This document shows positions 23,614 to 32,744 of a DNA stretch of 34,254 nucleotides, piece after piece. Positions within the stretch are counted from its first letter, which is position 1. Each line of letters opens with the position of its first letter. Source of the stretch: Chitinophagales bacterium (GTDB taxonomy: Bacteria > Bacteroidota > Bacteroidia > Chitinophagales > JADIYW01); assembly GCA_017984135.1 (NCBI GenBank), contig JAGNZZ010000004.1:37660-71913 (forward strand), in the 5' to 3' direction. The notes under the pieces were generated by a model. That model made no database searches. It had not been told where the DNA came from and was given only the letters and a program-made list of their open reading frames with translations. Made by a program: the position numbers and the translations under genes.

Positions 23614-26001
23614 CTAATTACGCAATGGTTTACCTGTAGTCAACATTGCTTGAATTCTTTCGAGTGTTTTCTTCTCACCGCAAAGCGATAAGAAAGCCTC
23701 ACGTTCTAAGTCTAACAAATATTGCTCATTTACTTGCGTTGGAGCAGACAAATCGCCACCACACATTACATAAGCAATTTTCTTAGCAATCTTAGCGTCA
23801 TGTGCAGAAATATAACCACCTGCTACGAAAGATTCCACACCAACCGTTAAAGTACCTAATCCGGTTCTGCCTAAAACGGTGATATCGTTTCTATGTGCAT
23901 TTTGGGTATATCCTTCTTCGCTTAAGCGGATAACTTCTTGTTTTGCTTCTGCAATGACACGTTTTGCATTCACTACGATTCTGTCTTTGTTTTTACGCAT
24001 CAAGCCTAAATCAAATGCTTCTTTTGCGGATGTTCCTACTTTTGCCATGGCAATATTTAAGAAATTATCTTGTAAAGATTGTAACATTGGATCGCCATTT
24101 TTAAAACTATCTGATGTTCTTAATGCCAATTCTTTAGTTCCACCACCTGCAGGAATTAAACCTACACCAACTTCTACTAAACCCATATACGTTTCTGCAG
24201 AAGCAATTACAGCATCGGAATGTAAAGTTACTTCACAACCACCACCTAATGTCATGCCATGTGGTGCTGAAACAACAGGTACAGAAGAATAACGACAACG
24301 CATGGTCGTTTGTTGAAATTGACGAATTGCAATATCTAATTCATCAAATTCTTGTTCCATGGCGAGCATAGAAATCATCATTAAGTTGGCACCAACAGAA
24401 AAATTAGGTGCATCATTTCCAATCACTAACCCTTTATATCCTTTTTCTGCTATTTCAATGGATTTATTGATAGCCGCCAAAACATCACCTCCTAAAGAGT
24501 TCATTTTTGAAGTGAATTCTAAATTCAATACACCATCACCTATATCATGCAAAGTTCCACCACTGTTTTTCCATACTGGTTTATTGGCACGTAAGTTCTC
24601 TAAAATAATGAAGGATTCAGCGCCTGGAATAGTTTTATATGATTTTGATTGTTGGTCGTAATATTTTTTTACGCCGTTTTCTATTTTATAGAATGACGTG
24701 TTACCAGCAGCCAACATTTCTTTTACCCAAGCACTAATGGTTAAACCATCTGCTTCTGCTAATTCAATTCCTTTTTGTACACCAACAATATCCCAATATT
24801 GGAAAGGACCAATTTCCCAAGCAAAACCAGCTCTTAATGCATCATCCACTGCATATAAAACATCTGAAATTTCAGGAACGCGGTTGGAAACATACGCGAA
24901 TAAACCGGCTAATGAGCGTTTCACCATTTGCGCGCCTTTGTCGTCTGCTTTGATAAAAGCGTTTACTTTATCTTGTAAGCTTTCCACTTTTTTTGCAGCA
25001 TCTAAAGAAGCAAATTTAGGTTTTCCAGTTGGAGCATACTCTAATGTGTCTAAACGAAGTGAGAAAGAGTTTCTTTTTTCGTCTTTGTAATAATATCCTT
25101 TTTTAGATTTATTTCCGTAGAATTTATTATCCAATAAAAACTGAACATATTTTGGAATTTCAAATGCGCCAGCTTGTTCATCATTAGGGCAATTTTCCTT
25201 AATGCCCATCATAACTTTAGTGCCGGTGTCATTTCCTACCAAATCGGAGAGTTTAAACGTACCTGTTTTAGGTCGACCGATTGCTGGGCCGGTTAATGCA
25301 TCTACTTCTTCGATGGTTAAGCCTAATTCTTGTGTTAATTGAAATACTTTTGCCATTGCATATACACCTACACGATTGGCAATAAATGCCGGTGTATCTT
25401 TACACAAAACGGTTTCTTTTCCTAAATGAACATCACCATAGTTCATTAAAAAATCGACTACTTCGGTTGATGTGTTTGGTGTGGGAATTACTTCCAATAA
25501 TCTTAAATATCTAGGTGGATTAAAGAAGTGTGTACCGCAAAAGTTTTTTTGGAAATCTTCGCTTCTTCCTTCAGCCATTAAATGAATTGGAATACCAGAA
25601 GTATTAGAGGTTACCAAGGAGCCTTTTTTACGAAGTGCATCCACTTTTTCAAACACTTGTTTTTTAATGTCTAATCGTTCAATGACTACTTCAATTACCC
25701 AGTCGCAATCTTTAATTTTTGACATATCATCATCAAAGTTTCCGAGTGTTACGCGCTTTGCCGATTCAGGATTATACGCTTGTGCCGGTTTTGATTTCAA
25801 GGCGAATGTAAATGCGTCGTTTACAATTTTGTTGCGCATTTTTGGATTAGCTTTTTCTTCTTCTTTTAGGTCGAACGGTACAATATCTAACAGTAACACT
25901 TCTAAGCCAATATTGGCAAAGTGCAATGCAATACCTGAACCCATAACGCCTGAGCCGAGTACGGCTACTTTGCGAATTGCTCTTGATTGTTTTGATTCCA
26001 T
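23614..26001 (-). CDS. Fused 3-hydroxyacyl-CoA dehydrogenase / enoyl-CoA hydratase (FadN/FadB type)
   Basis: This enzyme performs the second and third steps of beta-oxidation. The 795 residues have the dehydrogenase first, as in Bacillus FadN, and the reverse of E. coli FadB. The NAD-binding motif GSGVMGSGIALHFANIG starts at Gly16 (G16-x-G18-x-x-G21). The dehydrogenase signature region includes GTHFFNPPRYLRLLEVIP and GNDTGTKVMMGI. The hydratase half (~residues 480-700) has NFSVGANLMM, the oxyanion-hole strand APHGMTLGGGCEV, and the catalytic-Glu segment GLVEVGVGLIPAGGGT. It starts 30 bp after the tetR gene and belongs to that operon. In such systems it works with a thiolase, here 22021-23199. 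The start ATG and the length are normal. Confidence 0.95.
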   Translation of the reverse strand: MESKQSRAIRKVAVLGSGVMGSGIALHFANIGLEVLLLDIVPFDLKEEEKANPKMRNKIVNDAFTFALKSKPAQAYNPESAKRVTLGNFDDDMSKIKDCDWVIEVVIERLDIKKQVFEKVDALRKKGSLVTSNTSGIPIHLMAEGRSEDFQKNFCGTHFFNPPRYLRLLEVIPTPNTSTEVVDFLMNYGDVHLGKETVLCKDTPAFIANRVGVYAMAKVFQLTQELGLTIEEVDALTGPAIGRPKTGTFKLSDLVGNDTGTKVMMGIKENCPNDEQAGAFEIPKYVQFLLDNKFYGNKSKKGYYYKDEKRNSFSLRLDTLEYAPTGKPKFASLDAAKKVESLQDKVNAFIKADDKGAQMVKRSLAGLFAYVSNRVPEISDVLYAVDDALRAGFAWEIGPFQYWDIVGVQKGIELAEADGLTISAWVKEMLAAGNTSFYKIENGVKKYYDQQSKSYKTIPGAESFIILENLRANKPVWKNSGGTLHDIGDGVLNLEFTSKMNSLGGDVLAAINKSIEIAEKGYKGLVIGNDAPNFSVGANLMMISMLAMEQEFDELDIAIRQFQQTTMRCRYSSVPVVSAPHGMTLGGGCEVTLHSDAVIASAETYMGLVEVGVGLIPAGGGTKELALRTSDSFKNGDPMLQSLQDNFLNIAMAKVGTSAKEAFDLGLMRKNKDRIVVNAKRVIAEAKQEVIRLSEEGYTQNAHRNDITVLGRTGLGTLTVGVESFVAGGYISAHDAKIAKKIAYVMCGGDLSAPTQVNEQYLLDLEREAFLSLCGEKKTLERIQAMLTTGKPLRN

Positions 26002-26031
26002 CTTTTAAAAAATTTATAATAATTAATGTAA

Positions 26032-26619
26032 TTAGTTAGTGATATTTTTTAGGTCGGCTAAGGTAAATGCTGCAAAGCGATTTAACAAGCGTTCGTAGGC
26101 ATTTTTAATATATTTTGTATCTTTAAAAATGCGGGTCATCATGACTGCACCTTCAAATTCGGCTACCGTTTGTTCGGCTAATTTTTTTGCATCTGCTTCA
26201 TTTGTAATTTCTTTAAAAACAAATTCTACGGCAGCAATCCATTCAATGTAGAAATCTCGAATATGTTCAGCAAATTCCGGAATGGCACGAGCAGTTTCTA
26301 CTCCAATATTTCCCATAATGTTTCCATCTGATAGCAAAGCACGTTCTGTTTTCTTAAACATCTTTTCCATGCGTTGTTGAGGCGTTAATGCACTATCGTA
26401 GGCTATCGAAAAAACTTCTTTTTTAAAATATTCATGTGCATATTTTATCACTGCGCTCATTAAAGCTTCTTTTGATGGAAAGTAATGATATAAACTTCCT
26501 TTCAATAACCCACATGCAGCTGCAATATCAGCAATGGAAGTATTATGATAACTTTTTTGGCGGAATAATTTTAAAGAATGTTTTAAAATATCTTCAATGC
26601 TTACTTTTTGTTTTGGCAC
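26032..26619 (-). CDS. TetR-family regulator of the fatty-acid oxidation operon
   Basis: This TetR regulator of 195 residues has a helix-turn-helix at ~24-52 (TSIADIAAACGLLKGSLYHYFPSKEALM) and a helical ligand domain. It is the first gene of the operon with the fused dehydrogenase/hydratase 30 bp downstream. A clean 22-bp inverted repeat covers the -33 box of its own promoter. By analogy with FadR/YsiA-type TetR proteins it probably represses beta-oxidation genes and releases DNA when long-chain acyl-CoA binds. The position supports this, but the ligand is inferred. The acyl-CoA dehydrogenase gene carries a different palindrome, so the regulon may be limited to this operon. Confidence 0.9.
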   Translation of the reverse strand: MPKQKVSIEDILKHSLKLFRQKSYHNTSIADIAAACGLLKGSLYHYFPSKEALMSAVIKYAHEYFKKEVFSIAYDSALTPQQRMEKMFKKTERALLSDGNIMGNIGVETARAIPEFAEHIRDFYIEWIAAVEFVFKEITNEADAKKLAEQTVAEFEGAVMMTRIFKDTKYIKNAYERLLNRFAAFTLADLKNITN

Positions 26620-26653
26620 AATTTTATCTTTAATGGAGAAATTAAAATTTAGC

Positions 26654-26699
26654 TAAAATTACATCTTATACTGAATTTTATCAAACGTTTGTTTGGTAA
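26654..26699 (-). promoter_or_regulatory. Promoter and TetR operator of the fatty-acid oxidation operon
   Basis: The operator candidate is TTATCAAAC-N4-GTTTGGTAA at 26678-26699, with nine-base arms and one mismatch. On the minus strand, TTTG (26685-26682) lies in its inner arm. After exactly 20 nt a TAATTTTA box (26661-26654) follows, close to the Bacteroidota -7 consensus TAnnTTTG. The transcript would start near 26648, about 28 nt before the tetR ATG. A repressor on the operator would cover the -33 box, the classic autorepression layout. Confidence 0.62.
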
Positions 26700-26918
26700 A
26701 TAATAATTTAATAATAAGGTTAAAAATATGTTTCAATTTTCCAAATTCTAATTTATCTACACCAACTAAGTGTCAAATTTATCCAAATTATAAGCTACCT
26801 AAAAACAAGAACATAAAAAATATAGTTTTGATATGCTTATTTAACTTCATAGTCAATTGGTTAGTTAAAAATATGAAGCGAATAATAAGCAAAAGGGTTT
26901 TTTATGTTTCTATGTAAT
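26700..26918. other. Intergenic region without a convincing gene; possible small transcript
   Basis: This is the main part of a 369-bp gap between the divergent tetR and sensor kinase genes. An open frame from a TTG at 26693 to 26917 has AT-driven composition and no family features, so I do not call it. A TAGTTTTG box at 26823-26830 fits the -7 consensus but has no TTG at -33. A 14-codon frame (MKRIISKRVFYVSM) ends at 26917, directly before the terminator at 26919. A transcript of about 110 nt is conceivable. Confidence 0.35.
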
Positions 26919-26950
26919 GAGGTGCTTATTTTTTGCACCTCTTTTTTTTA
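26919..26950 (+). terminator. Rho-independent terminator upstream of the sensor kinase gene
   Basis: Stem GAGGTGC (26919-26925) pairs with GCACCTC (26935-26941), with a 9-nt T-rich loop, followed by eight T. It points in the plus direction but has no plus-strand gene before it for about 8 kb. It is therefore either the end of a small RNA or short peptide gene, or an attenuator in the leader of the kinase gene 39 bp downstream. Confidence 0.78.
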
Positions 26951-26988
26951 TAAAATGTGTATTTTTTTTAATACTTTGGTTATTATAA

Positions 26989-29900
26989 ATGTATTCATCC
27001 ATCAAAAAGCAATTATTTTTAAGTGTTTTCATTACACTATCTACCATCAGTTATGCTATCGACATTTCGCAATTACAGTTTGAAGTGTTGGATATAAAAG
27101 ATGGATTGTCTCAAAATAGTGTGTACGATATTTACCAAGACTGCAAAGGCTATATTTGGTTTTGTACGAATGAAGGTGTGAATCGGTATGATGGTTATAA
27201 TTTTATAAAATATGACAAGCAGCTTAAAGTCAGCAATTCATTAGTCTCAAATTTTACGACATGCATCACGGAATCATCACCTGGAATTTTTTGGATTGGA
27301 ACAGAAAAAGGATTCAGTGTATTGCTGTATGAAACAAACACGGATATAAACTTTGAAAATCCTGCATTAATTCGAAAAATTATTGTGGAAGATAGCTTAA
27401 CAGTCTTGATACAAACGCCTTACAGCGTATATAAAGCTCGATTAGTTGAAATAAAATCGAAAGAATATACTGTTCAATTAGAAGCATTAAATGCTTATAA
27501 AGAAGTACTTTGTAAAATTGACAAACATCACATCTATTTCATCAACAGGAATCACCAACTATGTACGTATGATGTACGAACGAAATTGATTAAACCCATC
27601 CAGAATCAACAAATTTGGCAAAGTATTATCCAAAAAAAAATTACGGAAGTGGTTAAAGATCATTTTAATAATTACTGGATTGGTACAAATGTCGGATTGT
27701 ATCGACTGAATGAAACCAGTAATGAAGTGGATTCGTTCCCAGTGGAACGCAACAAATTTATTGGACTACAAGATAGAATTACTGGCATTACTGTAGGCAA
27801 ACTGAATAATATTTACATTACCACGTATCAGCATGGTTTAATCATTTTTGACAATATTAAAAAACGATTTATTAATTATGAAAATGATATTTACAATTTA
27901 GAAAGTATTCCTGATAATAAAACGCAATGTGTACTGACTGACAACAGCAATACTTTATGGGTAGGCACAAAAAGTTCAGGCGTTGCTTTCTGTTCTGCCT
28001 ATAAATATAAATTTAAACACATAACACAAGATCCTTATAAAACAACATGGTTAAGCAATAAATATATTTTATGCTTTGCATCCGATAACAAAGATAATAT
28101 TTGGATAGGCACTGATGGCGGTGGATTATTTAAATACGACACCAAAGAAAACATGTTTTCTAATTGGAGAAACAATGCTTCTTCATCCTCATTAAGTAAT
28201 GATGTAGTGCAATCTTTAATAATGGATAGCAATCATCAATTATGGATTGGTACACTAAACGGAATCTGTAAATTTAATCCTAATACAAATTCCTTTCAAC
28301 GTTTTTTTATTACATCACCAACAAGCATTTCAAATCTCAAACTTCCATCCTATTCAACCATTCGGCTATTTGAAACTACTTCGAAAGAAATATATGCATT
28401 CACAGATATTTCAGTATTTAAATTCAATCCATATATTTATCGATTTGAAGCAGTAAAGTTTCAACAAAATTTAAGCAATATCCAATTTAGAAGCATATTG
28501 GAAGATACAGACAACACTCTTTGGGCTGCCACAAACTTAGGATTATTTCATATAGATAAAAACACTGGATTAATTGACAAAGAACCGTTAAATAAAATAA
28601 ACAATACCTATTTTAAAACCGATCAACTATATAGTATTATAAAAAACAGTGCTGACAAATTATGGATAGGAACAGGCAACAGTGGTTTGTTTCTATTCAA
28701 TAAGAATACAAAACAAATTGAACAAAATTATACTAAAGAAAATGGATTAAGCAGTAATTTTATTTATGGTATTTTAAAAGACAAACAAGGCAAATTATGG
28801 TTAAGCACCAACAAAGGCATCAATATGTTTGATCCTATCTTAAAGCAGTTTAGATCGTATGACGTAAATGATGGATTGCAAAGCAATGAATTCAACAGTG
28901 GTGCCTACCATAAAACCAATGATGGTAAACTTTTGTTTGGTGGTATCAATGGGTTTAATATAATTGAACCGGCACAAATTCCATTTAACAACAACAAGCC
29001 TTTTACAAATATTATCAATATAAAAACTGACTTTAACAATTATAATTCGACTCAATACGCACAACAAAAAAACAAGATTAAATTTGCGAATAATGAGAAT
29101 AGTATTTCATTTGAATTTGCTTCCAGTGATTATGCGAATACGCTTAAAAATAATTTTGAATACAAACTTGATGGGTACGATAATAATTGGTCACGAACCA
29201 ATCGAAATTTTGCGTCTTACAATAAATTGCCACCCGGAAATTATACTTTTTATGTAAGAGCCAGCAATAATGATGGTATTTGGTCAGAACAACCGGCTTC
29301 ATTTTCTTTTAGAATACGACCTATGGTATGGCAAACTTGGTGGTTTAAAATTTTTATAAGCCTATTAATTCTTGCCTATCTCTACAGGTTTACTACCGAG
29401 CGCATTCAACTTGCAAACAGAAAAGCAAAGGAACAAAGTAAGTTAGCACAACAAAAAGCAGAATTCGACAAACAATTAGCCGAAATAAAGTTAAAAGCAT
29501 TGGTGGCACAAATGAATCCACATTTTATTTTTAATTGCATGAATTCCATTCAAGCCATGATATTATCAGACCAAAATATGGAAGCATCTGCCTATTTAAC
29601 GAAGTTAGCAAGATTGGTACGAGCGGTATTAGAGAATTCAGTCAACACGTTTATTCCGCTAAACGATGTTATTGAAAAATTAAAATTATACTTAGAGTTA
29701 GAATCGCTGCGTTTTGACCATCAATTTAATTACAATATTCACTTAGAAAATATTGATGTATATTCTATTGAAATGCCATCTATGCTATTGCAACCATACG
29801 TAGAAAATGCTATATGGCATGGACTTTTAAAAAAAGAAGGAGAAAAAAATTTACAGATTAATTTCTTCAAAGAATTTAATTATTTAGTGTGTGAAATTTA

Positions 29901-30105
29901 CGACAATGGTATTGGTCGGGCAAAAGCAGCAGAACTAAATTTAAAAAAACAACATAAATCATTAGGAACACTCATTACGAAAGAAATGTTTGACACCTTG
30001 CATAAAATTAAGGAAGCGGATTATCATGTAGAAATTATAGATTTGTATGACGAAAACCACTTCGCCAATGGCACTAAAATAGTAATTAGAATTGAAATCA
30101 TTTAA
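26989..30105 (+). CDS. Two-component sensor with Reg_prop beta-propeller, Y_Y_Y domain and LytS-type histidine kinase
   Basis: This membrane sensor has 1038 residues. A signal peptide (MYSSIKKQLFLSVFITLSTISYA) is followed by a large periplasmic region of Reg_prop repeats, for example GLSQNSVYDIYQDCKGYIWF, NNYWIGTNVGLYRL and NSGLFLFNKN. Next is a Y_Y_Y domain (FEYKLDGYDNNWSRTN, PPGNYTFYVRASNNDG). One membrane helix (WWFKIFISLLILAYLY) and a coiled coil follow. The His_kinase domain has the phosphoacceptor His845 in QMNPHFIFNCMNSIQ, and an HATPase domain (LLQPYVENAIWHGL, IYDNGIGRAKA) completes it. Unlike classic Bacteroides HTCS proteins it lacks a fused regulator; the LytTR partner is 11 bp downstream. 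No polysaccharide-utilisation genes adjoin it, so the signal is unknown. Confidence 0.95.
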   Translation: MYSSIKKQLFLSVFITLSTISYAIDISQLQFEVLDIKDGLSQNSVYDIYQDCKGYIWFCTNEGVNRYDGYNFIKYDKQLKVSNSLVSNFTTCITESSPGIFWIGTEKGFSVLLYETNTDINFENPALIRKIIVEDSLTVLIQTPYSVYKARLVEIKSKEYTVQLEALNAYKEVLCKIDKHHIYFINRNHQLCTYDVRTKLIKPIQNQQIWQSIIQKKITEVVKDHFNNYWIGTNVGLYRLNETSNEVDSFPVERNKFIGLQDRITGITVGKLNNIYITTYQHGLIIFDNIKKRFINYENDIYNLESIPDNKTQCVLTDNSNTLWVGTKSSGVAFCSAYKYKFKHITQDPYKTTWLSNKYILCFASDNKDNIWIGTDGGGLFKYDTKENMFSNWRNNASSSSLSNDVVQSLIMDSNHQLWIGTLNGICKFNPNTNSFQRFFITSPTSISNLKLPSYSTIRLFETTSKEIYAFTDISVFKFNPYIYRFEAVKFQQNLSNIQFRSILEDTDNTLWAATNLGLFHIDKNTGLIDKEPLNKINNTYFKTDQLYSIIKNSADKLWIGTGNSGLFLFNKNTKQIEQNYTKENGLSSNFIYGILKDKQGKLWLSTNKGINMFDPILKQFRSYDVNDGLQSNEFNSGAYHKTNDGKLLFGGINGFNIIEPAQIPFNNNKPFTNIINIKTDFNNYNSTQYAQQKNKIKFANNENSISFEFASSDYANTLKNNFEYKLDGYDNNWSRTNRNFASYNKLPPGNYTFYVRASNNDGIWSEQPASFSFRIRPMVWQTWWFKIFISLLILAYLYRFTTERIQLANRKAKEQSKLAQQKAEFDKQLAEIKLKALVAQMNPHFIFNCMNSIQAMILSDQNMEASAYLTKLARLVRAVLENSVNTFIPLNDVIEKLKLYLELESLRFDHQFNYNIHLENIDVYSIEMPSMLLQPYVENAIWHGLLKKEGEKNLQINFFKEFNYLVCEIYDNGIGRAKAAELNLKKQHKSLGTLITKEMFDTLHKIKEADYHVEIIDLYDENHFANGTKIVIRIEII

Positions 30106-30116
30106 ACAATAGAAAA

Positions 30117-30878
30117 ATGGAACCCATCAAAGCAATCATCGTAGATGATGAAAAAAACAATCGGATTGCACTGCACAAACTTATCGAAAAATTTTGTCCG
30201 CAAATAGAAATAATTTCTGAATGCGAAAGTGTAGATTGTGCCATTGCTATATTAGAACAAAACACCATTGATGTCATTTTTCTAGATGTTGAAATGCCTG
30301 GTAGAAATGGATTTGATTTATTAGCACATTTTGGTTATCAATGTCCATTTGAAGTAATATTCACCACTGCTTACAGCCAATATGCCGTAAAAGCTTTCCG
30401 TTTCAGTGCCATTGATTATTTATTAAAACCGGTAGATCCAGAAGAATTAGTACATGCGGTTCATAAACTTTCCAATAAAATATCGGACGAAACAAAATCC
30501 AAACAATTTGAATTATTAGGAAAGAAAATAAACAACCAAGATTTAGGAAAAAAACAATTAGCCATTTCCACTTTAGAAGGCATCTATTTTGCTACCTTAG
30601 ATGAGATTATACATATAGATGCGGATTCGTCATATACCAAAATTTATCTTTCTACAAATGAAATGATTATGTCATCAAAGCCATTAAAATACTTTGAAGA
30701 ATTATTAGAAGATTATGATTTTGTGCGCGTGCATCAATCACATATCATCAATCTAAAATTAATACGAAGGTATGTGCGTGGTGATGGCGGTCAAGTAATC
30801 ATGAACAATGGCACTGAGATAGAAGTTTCACGTAGAAAAAAAGATGATTTATTGGCGAAAATTTCAGACACTATTTAG
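30117..30878 (+). CDS. LytTR-family response regulator, partner of the upstream sensor kinase
   Basis: This regulator of 253 residues has a receiver with Asp10-Asp11 (IIVDDEK), phosphoacceptor Asp57 in VIFLDVEMPGRNG, and conserved YLLKPVDP. The C-terminal LytTR DNA-binding domain (~residues 145-250) contains LDEIIHIDADSSYTKIYL and FVRVHQSHIINLKLI. The start is 11 bp after the kinase stop, so the two are cotranscribed and almost certainly form a signalling pair. The kinase is of the LytS class, the usual LytTR partner. Direct targets are not visible. Its stop lies 33 bp from the convergent pyrD stop, with no convincing terminator between them. Confidence 0.95.
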   Translation: MEPIKAIIVDDEKNNRIALHKLIEKFCPQIEIISECESVDCAIAILEQNTIDVIFLDVEMPGRNGFDLLAHFGYQCPFEVIFTTAYSQYAVKAFRFSAIDYLLKPVDPEELVHAVHKLSNKISDETKSKQFELLGKKINNQDLGKKQLAISTLEGIYFATLDEIIHIDADSSYTKIYLSTNEMIMSSKPLKYFEELLEDYDFVRVHQSHIINLKLIRRYVRGDGGQVIMNNGTEIEVSRRKKDDLLAKISDTI

Positions 30879-30911
30879 TTAAAGTCGATTCGTATTATTA
30901 CAATTGGCAAT

Positions 30912-31970
30912 TCAACTTTCTTTTAATAATCTTAAATTTATTTCCTTAACTAAATGAGGTCCTTTGTAGATAAAACCTGTATAAAGTTGCACCAAGCTAG
31001 CACCAGCTTTTAATTTATCTATCGCATCTTGTGCAGTCATTATGCCACCAACGGCAATAATCGGAATTTGATGTTGAGATTTACTGGCAATATATTGAAT
31101 AATTTCTGTTGATTTTTGCGTTAATGGTTTCCCACTTAAACCACCAGCACCTATGGTTTTAATTTTATTATTTTCTGAGTTTAAATTTTCACGAGAAATA
31201 GTAGTATTCGTTGCAACGATGCCGGCAAGTTTTGTATCAAAAATAATCTCAACAATATCATCTAATTGTTCGTTGGATAAATCAGGAGCAATTTTTAGTA
31301 AAATAGGTTTTGGTGTTGGCTGTTTTTGGTTAATTTCTTGCAATTGTAATAAGATTTTTTTTAAAGGTTCTTTTTCTTGCAATGCCCGTAAATTCGGTGT
31401 ATTTGGAGAGCTTACGTTGACCACAAAATAATCCACCACATCATACAATTCCATAAAACATTTGATGTAATCTTCTACGGCAAGTTCATTATCAGTCACT
31501 TTATTTTTTCCAATATTTCCACCAATTAGAATTTGAGTTTTGAGCTCCGATTTTTCGGAATAGACATCCGATTTCAAAATGTTTTCTCGTACTACTTTCA
31601 TTCCATCATTATTAAATCCCATTCTATTGATGATGGCTTCATCTTCTATCAACCTAAATAATCGAGGTTTTTCGTTTCCATCTTGTGGCAATGGCGTTAC
31701 CGTACCAATTTCAACAAAACCAAAACCTAATGCAGCAAATGCATCTATACATGCTGCATTTTTATCTAAACCGGCAGCTAAACCTATTGGATTTTTAAAC
31801 GTGATACCAAAAACCGTACGTTCTAGTTTTTTATTTTCTACCGCATAAAAAAAATGTAAAAACGTTTTTACAAAAGGAATTCTTATTAGAAATGAAAATA
31901 CGTTTAATGTAAGATGATGTGCCGTTTCAGCATCTAATTTAAAAAGAAAAAAACGAAGAATTTTGTACAT
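30912..31970 (-). CDS. pyrD: Dihydroorotate dehydrogenase (quinone), class 2
   Basis: This enzyme performs the fourth step of UMP synthesis, dihydroorotate to orotate, with FMN and membrane quinone. The 352 residues begin with the class 2 membrane-associated helices ([20 protein letters not shown]). The barrel has [15 protein letters not shown] and [13 protein letters not shown]. The catalytic Ser188 is in [12 protein letters not shown]; Ser rather than Cys marks class 2. The FMN phosphate loop includes [18 protein letters not shown]. It is convergent with the LytTR regulator and divergent from the split rarA locus. A -7 box lies almost directly before the ATG, which predicts a nearly leaderless mRNA. 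Confidence 0.97.
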   Translation of the reverse strand: MYKILRFFLFKLDAETAHHLTLNVFSFLIRIPFVKTFLHFFYAVENKKLERTVFGITFKNPIGLAAGLDKNAACIDAFAALGFGFVEIGTVTPLPQDGNEKPRLFRLIEDEAIINRMGFNNDGMKVVRENILKSDVYSEKSELKTQILIGGNIGKNKVTDNELAVEDYIKCFMELYDVVDYFVVNVSSPNTPNLRALQEKEPLKKILLQLQEINQKQPTPKPILLKIAPDLSNEQLDDIVEIIFDTKLAGIVATNTTISRENLNSENNKIKTIGAGGLSGKPLTQKSTEIIQYIASKSQHQIPIIAVGGIMTAQDAIDKLKAGASLVQLYTGFIYKGPHLVKEINLRLLKES

Positions 31971-31974
31971 GTCG

Positions 31975-31982
31975 CAAATTTA
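31975..31982 (-). promoter_or_regulatory. Candidate -7 box of pyrD (TAAATTTG), leaderless arrangement
   Basis: On the minus strand TAAATTTG matches TAnnTTTG and ends 4 nt before the pyrD ATG, so transcription would start at or very near the start codon. No TTG lies at the usual -33 spacing; a CTTTG is 28 nt upstream. The call is therefore tentative. Confidence 0.4.
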
Positions 31983-32061
31983 CAATTTAAGCTGTATGAT
32001 TTAAGGATTACAAAGTAAATATTGTTTTAATATCTAAAAGAATTAACCTACAATTCCTAAT

Positions 32062-32139
32062 TTTACCACATGCATCCACCACTTGCCGAACGTATGCGAC
32101 CGAAAACATTAGACCAAATTATTGGTCAACTACATATTT
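32062..32139 (+). repeat. Direct repeat, upstream copy (original rarA 5' end)
   Basis: These 78 bp are identical to 32971-33048 except at 32093 (T versus A) and 32106 (A versus T). The repeat covers the end of the promoter box, the ATG and the first 23 codons of rarA. One difference is silent (Arg8, CGT/CGA) and the other conservative (Thr13/Ser13). The copies are exactly 909 bp apart and bound the inserted cassette. Confidence 0.93.
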
Positions 32140-32147
32140 ATATTTGA
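32070..32147 (+). pseudogene. Truncated rarA 5' fragment left upstream of the insertion
   Basis: This frame of 25 codons encodes MHPPLAERMRPKTLDQIIGQ and then LHIYI before a TGA. It equals the RarA N-terminus through Ile23, except Thr13 for Ser, and then diverges into cassette sequence. It retains the rarA ATG and the position next to pyrD, so it is probably the original start of the gene, now cut off from its body. It ends long before the Walker A motif and can have no ATPase function. Confidence 0.88.
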
Positions 32148-32200
32148 TATGAGACTGGGTTTCACAGCAATTCAGAACAGCAGAATGATAATATTTTCCG

Positions 32201-32208
32201 TATCTTTA
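32201..32208 (+). promoter_or_regulatory. Candidate -7 box TATCTTTA before the cassette's first gene
   Basis: TATCTTTA differs from TAnnTTTG only in the last base and ends 4 nt before the ATG at 32213. The same octamer stands before the intact rarA at 32967-32974, again 4 nt before its ATG. Both would give leaderless messages. No TTG is seen at -33 spacing, so confidence is modest. Confidence 0.38.
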
Positions 32209-32212
32209 GGAT

Positions 32213-32740
32213 ATGAAAAAGCTGAAAGAAACAAAGCTTGAGTTTATAGTAGATAAACTAACTAATTCAATTGAAAATATTCAGTCAGGAGATAGTTTTC
32301 AAACCGAAGTTTCACTTTTAGCCTCAACAGAGTTGAAAAATATTATCAAAAAGAACGGTTGGAATTTTGATTGGAAAACCGAGTTTAAACAAGCTCAAAA
32401 AGATGTTTACAAGTTGACTATCGTAAATAATCCAAATATTATTCAGGGACTTGTCAGTTTGGAAGTAAAGTCCGACCATGTGTATATGCACTTGATTGAG
32501 AGCGCACCTTTCAATATCGGAATAAATAAGGTTTATCTTGGAGTGCCGGGAAATTTGATTGCTTTTGCTTGCAAACTTTCGTTCCAAAGAGGTGGAGAAG
32601 GCTATGTGTCATTCATCGCCAAAACAAAACTCATTGACCATTATATAAAAACTTTGGGTGCTGTGCATTTCGGAGGACATTTAATGGTCATTACAACCGA
32701 AACAGCATTAAAATTAATAGGAAAATATTATAAATCTTAA
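32213..32740 (+). CDS. Cassette gene 1: hypothetical protein, possibly GNAT-like fold
   Basis: This protein of 175 residues cannot be named with confidence. It is soluble, with no signal peptide. The second half reads like a GNAT acyltransferase core. A strand VYMHLIESAPFNIG is followed by KVYLGVPGNLIAFACKLSFQ, a glycine loop and helix where acetyl-CoA would bind. Then come GEGYVSFIAKTKLIDHYIKTLGA and a final strand and helix. The canonical Q/RxxGxG/A loop is not strict. It is followed after 4 bp by a 61-residue basic protein, and the pair occupies the cassette inserted at rarA. Codon use differs from the neighbours (few TTA Leu codons), consistent with acquisition. A toxin-antitoxin or self-maintenance role is possible but unproven. 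Confidence 0.7.
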   Translation: MKKLKETKLEFIVDKLTNSIENIQSGDSFQTEVSLLASTELKNIIKKNGWNFDWKTEFKQAQKDVYKLTIVNNPNIIQGLVSLEVKSDHVYMHLIESAPFNIGINKVYLGVPGNLIAFACKLSFQRGGEGYVSFIAKTKLIDHYIKTLGAVHFGGHLMVITTETALKLIGKYYKS

Positions 32741-32744
32741 AGTT

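Noticed and set aside
26693..26917. 74-codon open frame from a TTG ending just before a terminator
   Set aside because: It starts inside the TetR operator arm, has AT-driven composition (many Asn, Ile, Lys) and no family features. Only the short region near its end remains of interest, as a possible small transcript.
32324..32587. 87-codon open frame antisense to cassette gene 1
   Set aside because: It is a shadow frame: the plus-strand frame has sensible composition, tight coupling to the next gene and a promoter box.
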